In this document: positions 6,222 to 11,430 of the stretch, in pieces
How the letters are laid out: the number at the start of each line of letters is the position of its first letter
Numbering within the stretch: the first letter of the stretch is position 1
Source of the DNA: JANOQP01 sp044227705
Lineage (GTDB): Bacteria > Bacteroidota > Bacteroidia > Chitinophagales > Saprospiraceae
Direction: 5' to 3'
DNA length: 11,430 nucleotides
Assembly (NCBI GenBank): GCA_044227705.1
Contig: JBGAWE010000152.1
Coordinates: 1-11,430, forward strand
Notes under the pieces: model-generated
The model's database searches: none
Told to the model about the DNA's origin: nothing
The model's input: the letters and a program-made list of their open reading frames with translations, nothing else
Made by a program: the position numbers and the translations under genes

Positions 6222-8903
6222 ATGAAAAACCCGTTCCTCGCGCTGCTCTTTCTCCCCTTCCTCGTCAACGCCCAAAGCCTATGGTCGCCGTTCTCCGGGC
6301 GGGCGGTCGCTCCGACTGGCGAGCGGCTCATCTCTCCCAAAAAGTACGATGCCGTCCGCCTCGACCTCGATTTGATGAAATCCCGGCTGGCCACCGCGCC
6401 CGATTGGTTCGCCTCCGAGCTTTTTGAAAACCAATCAAAAACGGGCGGCGGCGACCCCGTCCTCCTCGAAGTCCCGATGCCCGGCGGCGCGGCGAAGACC
6501 TTCAAAATCTGGCGCGCCGACGTGCTCGCCCCTGCCCTCGCCGACCGTTTCCCCGAGATAAAAAGCTACGCGGGCCACGCCCTCGGCGACCGTTCGACGA
6601 GCATCCGCTGCGATATCACACCGCGCGGTTTTCACGCGATGGTTTTGTCCGACGACGAAAGCCCGATCTTCATCGACCCCCTCTGGACGGGCGACGCGGC
6701 GCACTATCAGGTCTATTTCAAAAAGGATTTTGAGAAAAAAGCGGGCGAAAACTGGACCTGCAACACCACCGACGGCGGCCCCCACGACCTCGGCGTCGAC
6801 CTGCCGAAGTCCATCGACTTGCCGGGCGGCGGCGCGGAAAATTCCGCGCCCAACTGCGGCAAGCTGCGCCGCTACCGCCTCGCCCTCGCCTGCACGGGCG
6901 AGTACGCCACTTTTCACGGCGGGACGGTCGCGCTCGCCCTCGCGGCGATGAACACGACCGTGACGCGCATCAACGGCATCTACGAACGCGAATTCAGCGC
7001 GACGCTGCAAATCGTGGCGACCAACGACAAGGTCATCTTCTTAAACGCCGCAACCGACCCCTACGACAACGTCAACATCGGAAATATGATCGACGCGAAC
7101 CAGGTGCAGTGCGACTCGAAAATCGGCTCGGCCAACTACGACATCGGCCACCTGTTCTCCAAAGGCAACCTCGGCGGCCTCGCCTGCCTCGCCTGCCCCT
7201 GCACGTCGAGCCGCGCGACGGCGGGGACGGCGACCAATTCGCCCGTCGGCGACCCTTTCGACGTCGATTATCTCGCCCACGAGATGGGCCACCAGTTCAA
7301 CGGCCGCCACACCCAGTCGCAGAGCGGCTGCAACAACGACAACCTCGCCGCCGTCGAGCCAGGCTCCGCCTCGACCATCATGGGCTACGCGGGGGTCTGC
7401 GCACCGAACATCCAGAACCACAGCGACGACTATTTTCATGGCGTGAACCTGCCGCAGATGTCGTCCTTCATCCTCGGCACCGGCTCTACCTGCGCGAACA
7501 TTTTGACCGTGGCGAATGCCGCACCGACGGCCGTCGCACCGGTTGACAAGACCATCCCTATTTCGACGCCCTTCTTTCTGACGGCAAACGGAAGCGACCC
7601 GAACACCGACCCGATTTCCTTTTGCTGGGAACAAGTCGACATCGCCATCGGAACGGGCCAACCGGCGGCGAGCAACCTGACCGGCCCTATGTTCCGCTCG
7701 TTCAAGCCGACGACCGACCCGACGCGCCACTTCCCGAATCTGACCGACCTCGCCGCTGGCACCGCAACGCCGTGGGAGGTGCTGCCCTCCGGCACGCGCC
7801 CGATGAACTTCCGCCTCACCGTCCGCGACAACCACTTCGGCGGCGGCTGCAACACGCAGGACGACGTCAAGCTGCAGACCTCGACGACGAGCGGCCCCTT
7901 CGTCGTCACAGCGCCGAACACGACCGGCATCACCTGGAACGTCGGCTCGACGCAGACCGTCACTTGGAACGTGGCTAACACGTCCGCCGCGCCCGTCTCC
8001 TGCTCGAAGGTTGCCATCCTGCTCTCCATCGACGGCGGGCTGACCTACCCGACCGTGCTTCTCGCCTCGACGAACAACTCGGGCACCGCCTCGGTCGTCG
8101 TGCCGAACACACCGTCGACGAAATGCCGGGTGCGCGTCGAGTCGGTCGGCAACTATTTTTTCGACATATCGGACAAGAACTTCAGCATCGTCGTGCCGCC
8201 CACGCCGACCTATGTGATGACGGCCAGCCCCGTCGCGCAGACGGTTTGCGGTGGCTCAACGGCGGTTTTCACGCTCGATTTGCAGTCAATCCTCAATTTT
8301 TCAACCCCTGTGACCCTCGCCGCATCGGGCAACCCGAGCGGCTCGGCGGTCGACTTTTCGCAAAACCCAGCCGCGCCCAGCTCGCAGGTCACGCCTTCGA
8401 TTTCGAACCTCAACGTGCCGGTCACGACGACCTTTCCGATTACGATAAACGCCGTTGCGAACGCGATTTCGCAGACGCAGACCGTGCAACTGACCGTCCT
8501 CCTCGGCCCGCCGTCGAGCGCGGCGAGCTGCGCCTCCAATTTCACGACCGGCCTCGGCGCGTCGCCCATTCTTTCATGGTCGGCTTCGCCCGCCGCGACA
8601 AGCTATCTGGTGGAGATTTCGACAAACCCAGCCTTCCTCCCCGGCACCATCTCGGCGACCGGCACGGCCAGCGGGACGAGCTTTTTGCCGTCCGGCCTCG
8701 CGCGCAAAACCGTCTATTACTGGCGCGTCCGCCCGACGAACCAGTGCGGCGACGGGCTGGGTTCGCAGGTCTTTTCTTTCAAACAGGAAGCCCCACTTGC
8801 AGCAAAACCTTCACCTCGACCGACGTGCCGAAGGTCATCTCCGCGACGGCCCCGCCCGACTCGATCTCATCGACCGTCGCCGTCCCGGCGGGCAACTATG
8901 TGA
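6222..8903 (+). CDS. Secreted reprolysin-like metzincin protease, N-terminal part before frameshift
   Basis: The frame runs from ATG 6222 to TGA 8901-8903 (893 aa), but the last ~35 residues are Arg/Pro/Ser-rich off-frame sequence. The real protein continues in the -1 frame from about 8791. A signal peptide ends at about A17 (MKNPFLALLFLPFLVNA). A propeptide of the kind seen in Bacteroidota reprolysins spans about 45-200 (IRCDITPRGFHAMVLS, then a YQVYFKKDF segment). The catalytic domain (about 214-430) has the zinc motif HEMGHQFNGRH at 353-363 and the Met-turn STIMGYAG with M387. Asn360 replaces the usual metzincin Gly. Then come beta-sandwich domains: about 433-553 (PKD/Ig-like), about 558-660 (Kre9-like, TGITWNVGSTQTVTW), about 663-760 (Ig-like, one Cys), and an FN3-like domain at about 762-855 (YYWRVRPTNQCGDGLGS). 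The start was chosen because the signal peptide begins there; the frame upstream is an antisense shadow. Confidence 0.88.
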   Translation: MKNPFLALLFLPFLVNAQSLWSPFSGRAVAPTGERLISPKKYDAVRLDLDLMKSRLATAPDWFASELFENQSKTGGGDPVLLEVPMPGGAAKTFKIWRADVLAPALADRFPEIKSYAGHALGDRSTSIRCDITPRGFHAMVLSDDESPIFIDPLWTGDAAHYQVYFKKDFEKKAGENWTCNTTDGGPHDLGVDLPKSIDLPGGGAENSAPNCGKLRRYRLALACTGEYATFHGGTVALALAAMNTTVTRINGIYEREFSATLQIVATNDKVIFLNAATDPYDNVNIGNMIDANQVQCDSKIGSANYDIGHLFSKGNLGGLACLACPCTSSRATAGTATNSPVGDPFDVDYLAHEMGHQFNGRHTQSQSGCNNDNLAAVEPGSASTIMGYAGVCAPNIQNHSDDYFHGVNLPQMSSFILGTGSTCANILTVANAAPTAVAPVDKTIPISTPFFLTANGSDPNTDPISFCWEQVDIAIGTGQPAASNLTGPMFRSFKPTTDPTRHFPNLTDLAAGTATPWEVLPSGTRPMNFRLTVRDNHFGGGCNTQDDVKLQTSTTSGPFVVTAPNTTGITWNVGSTQTVTWNVANTSAAPVSCSKVAILLSIDGGLTYPTVLLASTNNSGTASVVVPNTPSTKCRVRVESVGNYFFDISDKNFSIVVPPTPTYVMTASPVAQTVCGGSTAVFTLDLQSILNFSTPVTLAASGNPSGSAVDFSQNPAAPSSQVTPSISNLNVPVTTTFPITINAVANAISQTQTVQLTVLLGPPSSAASCASNFTTGLGASPILSWSASPAATSYLVEISTNPAFLPGTISATGTASGTSFLPSGLARKTVYYWRVRPTNQCGDGLGSQVFSFKQEAPLAAKPSPRPTCRRSSPRRPRPTRSHRPSPSRRATM
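8787..8797 (+). other. -1 frameshift site in the protease-adhesin gene
   Basis: The reading frame changes from codons starting at multiples of three (GAA 8787, GCC 8790) to codons starting at 8792, 8795, 8798. The CCCC run at 8791-8794 is the likeliest spot: one extra C would read E-A-P-T-C-S-K-T-F and continue into the P-domain. The old frame turns into RPTCRRSSPRRPRP-like nonsense and stops at 8901-8903. There is no canonical X_XXY_YYZ slippery heptamer here. A second short run, AAAA at 8804-8807, lies after the Cys that looks part of the domain and so is less likely. A sequencing indel, a true mutation or a phase-type switch are all possible. Confidence 0.85.
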
Positions 8904-11430
8904 CCGACGTTAACCTGACGGCGAACATCAGCCACACATGGGTCGGCGACCTCGACGCGGTGCTCGTCTCGCCGCTCGGGACGCGGGCGCAGTTGTTCAG
9001 CCAGCCCGGCGTCCCGGCGAGCGACTTCGGCTGCGGGAGCGACGACATCGTGGCCGCCTTCGACGACGAGGCAGCGAACTCGGCGACCGTTTTTGAAAAC
9101 GCCTGCGGCAACAACGTGCCGGCGGGAACGCCGTCGATTTCGGGCAATTTCCAGCCGGTGCAAAGCCTTTCCGCGTTCGACGGGCCGGATGCACCGGGCA
9201 ACTGGAGGCTCGTGCTCCACGATTTCTACGCCACGGAGGACGGCGGCGCGCTCAACTCGTGGAGTCTGACGGTCTGCTACGCGACGGCGAACGCGCCCGC
9301 CGCCTTGTTGAAAAACGACCCGCTCTCCGTCCCGAAATCGGGCCTCGGTACGGTCTCGCAGACCCACCTCTCGGCCGTGCTGACCGGCACGGCGGTGCAG
9401 GCGGTTTTCACTTTGACCGCCCTGCCGACGGAAGGGAATTTGTTGAAAAACGGCGTGGCCCTCGCGCTCGGCGGCAGCTTCACGCAAGCTGACGTGAACG
9501 GCGGATTGATTGTCTATCAGCACGGCGGCGGGCTGGCGACGGCCGACCAGTTCACGTTCGACCTCGTCGACCAGAACGGCTGGCATTGGCTGGCGAACCA
9601 GGTTTTCAAAATAAACATCATCCAAAACACGCTGGCAGCCAGCCTGATAGTCTCTCAAACCGTCGACTGCGCGGGCAGCTCGACAGCTGCCGTCACGGCC
9701 TCGGCGACGGGCGGGACGCCCCCGCTTTCTTACAGCTTGAACGGCGGAACCTTCCAACCAAGCCCCGTTTTCAGCGGCCTCCCGGCGGGCAGCTACGGGG
9801 TCGTGGTGAAAGACGCGAACGGTTTTACGATTTCAACCAACCTCGTAGCGGCGAGCGACCCGGCTGTGGTCAGCGTCTCGGCCGTGGTCAATTCGAGCGA
9901 CGTGACCGCCTCGGCGACGGGCGGGACGGGCAGTTTCACCTATTCCATCGACGGCCAAAATTTCACGGCGGGCAACCTTTTCGCCGGGCTGGCCAACGGC
10001 GTCTACACCGTCACCGCGAAAGACGCAAACGGCTGCACGGCCTCGACGCAAGCCGTCGTCGCGGTGAACACGCTGCTGGTCGGGGCGCAGGTCTCGCAGC
10101 AAATCAGTTGCGCGGACGGCTCGAACGGGGCGGTCTTCGTCAACGTCGGCGGCGGGCAGGCGCCTTTCAGCTTCCATTTTTCTACGGGCGACGACCAATT
10201 GACCGGCCTTTTTGAAAACCTCCCGGCCGGTTCCTATTCAGCGACGGTGACCGACGGGCAGGGCTTCACCGCGACGACGAACGTGGTCGATTTGAACGAG
10301 CCAACGGCCATAACCGCCTCTGCATCAAAGAGTTACTATCAAATCACGGTCTCCGCCTCGGGCGGGACGGGCGCGTTGAGCTACGCCATCGACGGGCAAA
10401 ACTTCCAGCCGTCGCCCGTCTTCAACCCCGGCGAGAACGGCAACTACACCATCGTCGTCAAAGACCAGGCAGGCTGCACTGCGACCGTCTCGGCTCAAAT
10501 CGCGGTGCCGGCATTGACGCTCACGACCACCTCCATCGACGCGATTCTGTGCAACGGCCAGCAGACGGCCAAAATGGTCGGCTTTGCCTCGGGCGGGCAG
10601 CCGTCGTACCAATACTCGCTCAACGGGACGGACTTCCAGACGTCGGGCCTGTTCACCGGGCTGGGCGCGGGCCTCTACACGATGTGGGCGAAGGACGCCT
10701 CGGGCCACCTGACCAGCGAGCAGTTCTTCATCGCGGAGCCGACGGCGGTCGAGGTCACGGCCACGGTTTTCGGGAAGCAAATCACGGCCAGCGCCTCGGG
10801 CGGGTCGGGCAGCATCGCGTTCAGCCTCGACGGGCAGGTTTTTTCGAGCCAAAATGTTTTTGAAAACCTGTCGAACGGGAGCCAAACCATCTACGCGCAG
10901 GACGCGAACGGCTGCATCGCCACGACGACTGTTTTGGTCAACTACACGCCTGTCTCGGTCACGCCCGGCATCGTCGAGCCGTCGTGCCATGGCGCGGCGG
11001 ACGGCTCGGTGGAAATCGGCGCTACGGGCGGCATCGCGCCGCTCGAGTTCAGCCTTGACGGGGTGAACTTCGGGGCAAGCCCGAGCTTCGGAGGCCTTGC
11101 GGCGGGCGATTATTCCATCTTCGTGAAAGACGCGACGGGCGAGGTCACGGCCTCCGCCTTCACCCTTTCCGACCCGTCGGTGGTGACGATCACGGCCTCC
11201 GTCCTCGGGCCGAACATCACGTTCGCGGGCATGGGCGGCGCGGGCAACTTCACTTATCTCGTCAACGGAATCAGCATCGGCGCGGCGACCAGTTTCGACA
11301 ACGCGCCGCCCGGCGACTACACAATCACCGCCGTCGACGACCACGGATGCTCGGCCTCGACGGCCGTCACGGTGGAGCCGAGCACGTTGACAATCAATGC
11401 GTTGGACATAAAACCCGTCAGTTGCGCTGG
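8792..11430 (+). CDS. Protease-adhesin continuation: P-domain, CSPG-like domain and SprB-like repeats (3' partial)
   Basis: This frame is open from about 8792 to the window edge, with no stop in 879 codons. It starts with a proprotein-convertase P-domain (8822-9280): TDVPKVIS, then HTWVGDLDAVLVSPLGT, PGNWRLVLHDFYATEDGG and LNSWSLTVCY. Next is a CSPG/NG2 (Cadherin_3-like) repeat (about 9290-9615): LPTEGNLLKNGVALALGGSF, then TQADVNGGLIVYQHGG and TADQFTFDLVDQNGW. From about 9650 on there is an array of SprB-like repeats, leaving the window unfinished. SprB is the surface adhesin of gliding Flavobacterium, exported by the type IX secretion system; a type IX sorting domain would be expected beyond the edge but is not visible. 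A GTG at 8900-8902 overlaps the upstream stop and could in principle restart translation. However, the P-domain begins well before it, so I read this as one gene broken by a frameshift. Confidence 0.85.
9650..11430 (+). repeat. Alternating A/B SprB-like repeat array, period about 441 bases
   Basis: Eight units are visible, aligned on their Gly-Gly pair (ATGG/ASGG): A1 9710, B1 9920, A2 10151, B2 10361, A3 10592, B3 10799, A4 11027, B4 11234. A ninth begins at the edge. A-to-B spacing is 210, 210, 207 and 207 bases; super-unit spacing is 441, 441 and 435 bases between A units. Each unit follows the pattern GG.G..YSLNG..FQ.SPVF.GL.AG.Y.V.VKDANG. A units carry a Cys near their start (codons at 9668, 10109, 10550, 10985, 11423). 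B units carry one after DANG (10034, 10475, 10913, 11348). Thus each B-end Cys lies 24-25 residues before the next A-start Cys. The copies are diverged at DNA level, except for a 21-base identity shared by A1 and B1 around the Gly-Gly codons. Confidence 0.9.

Noticed and set aside
8804..8807. AAAA run as a programmed -1 frameshift site
   Set aside because: It lacks a full slippery heptamer, and the Cys codon at 8798-8800, which fits the start of the P-domain region, already reads in the new frame. The shift most likely occurred upstream of this run.
6422..10866. Recurring TTTTTGAAAAC words (for example near 6422, 9094, 10212 and 10858)
   Set aside because: Each encodes Phe-Glu-Asn in frame with preferred TTT-GAA-AAC codons. 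It looks like codon choice and repeat similarity rather than a DNA signal.
8867..11344. Minus-strand open frames across the P-domain and repeat region
   Set aside because: They are Arg/Ala/Asp-rich shadows of the plus-strand repeat frame, with no recognisable domain.
9650..11430. Regular DNA periodicity suggesting a CRISPR or satellite array
   Set aside because: The period of about 441 bases corresponds to diverged protein repeats in one open frame. There are no identical short repeats with unique spacers.

Overview
The window looks like a chromosomal segment of a GC-rich member of the Bacteroidota, plausibly Saprospiria-like. The evidence is a large secreted metzincin with C-terminal SprB-type adhesin repeats (the style of type IX secretion cargo), starts without clear Shine-Dalgarno sequences, and AT-rich leaders before ATG. 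The class-level placement is inference; no rRNA or marker gene is present.

Left edge (1-148): the charged tail of a plus-strand gene ends at 92. A strong hairpin at 111-146, with T-runs on both strands, probably terminates both this gene and the converging operon.

Minus-strand operon (149-6092, read right to left): six tightly packed genes. First is a TMTC-like membrane glycosyltransferase with C-terminal TPRs (609 aa). Next come a HlyD/YbhG-type periplasmic adaptor, two separate ABC ATPases (304 and 243 aa), one ABC-2 permease (370 aa) and an 88-aa unrecognised membrane protein. The adaptor, ATPases and permease form a YbhGFSR/YhiI-type exporter in which the usually fused double ATPase is split and only one permease is present. 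The two ATPases have complementary degenerations that all fall in one composite ATP site.

A 129-bp divergent region (6093-6221) separates the operon from a very large plus-strand gene (6222 to beyond 11430). That gene encodes a signal peptide, a propeptide, a metzincin domain with HEMGHQFNGRH and a Met-turn, several beta-sandwich domains, an FN3-like domain, a P-domain, a CSPG/cadherin-like domain, and an array of alternating SprB-like repeats that runs off the window. The frame shifts by -1 close to a CCCC run at 8791-8794, so as written it is two open frames (stop at 8901-8903) although the domain order is continuous.

Likely working picture: the operon makes an envelope exporter together with a membrane glycosyltransferase, and the divergent gene makes a surface or secreted protease-adhesin. 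Any functional link between the two is inference from position only. I see no tRNA, rRNA, CRISPR array, insertion sequence or phage gene.
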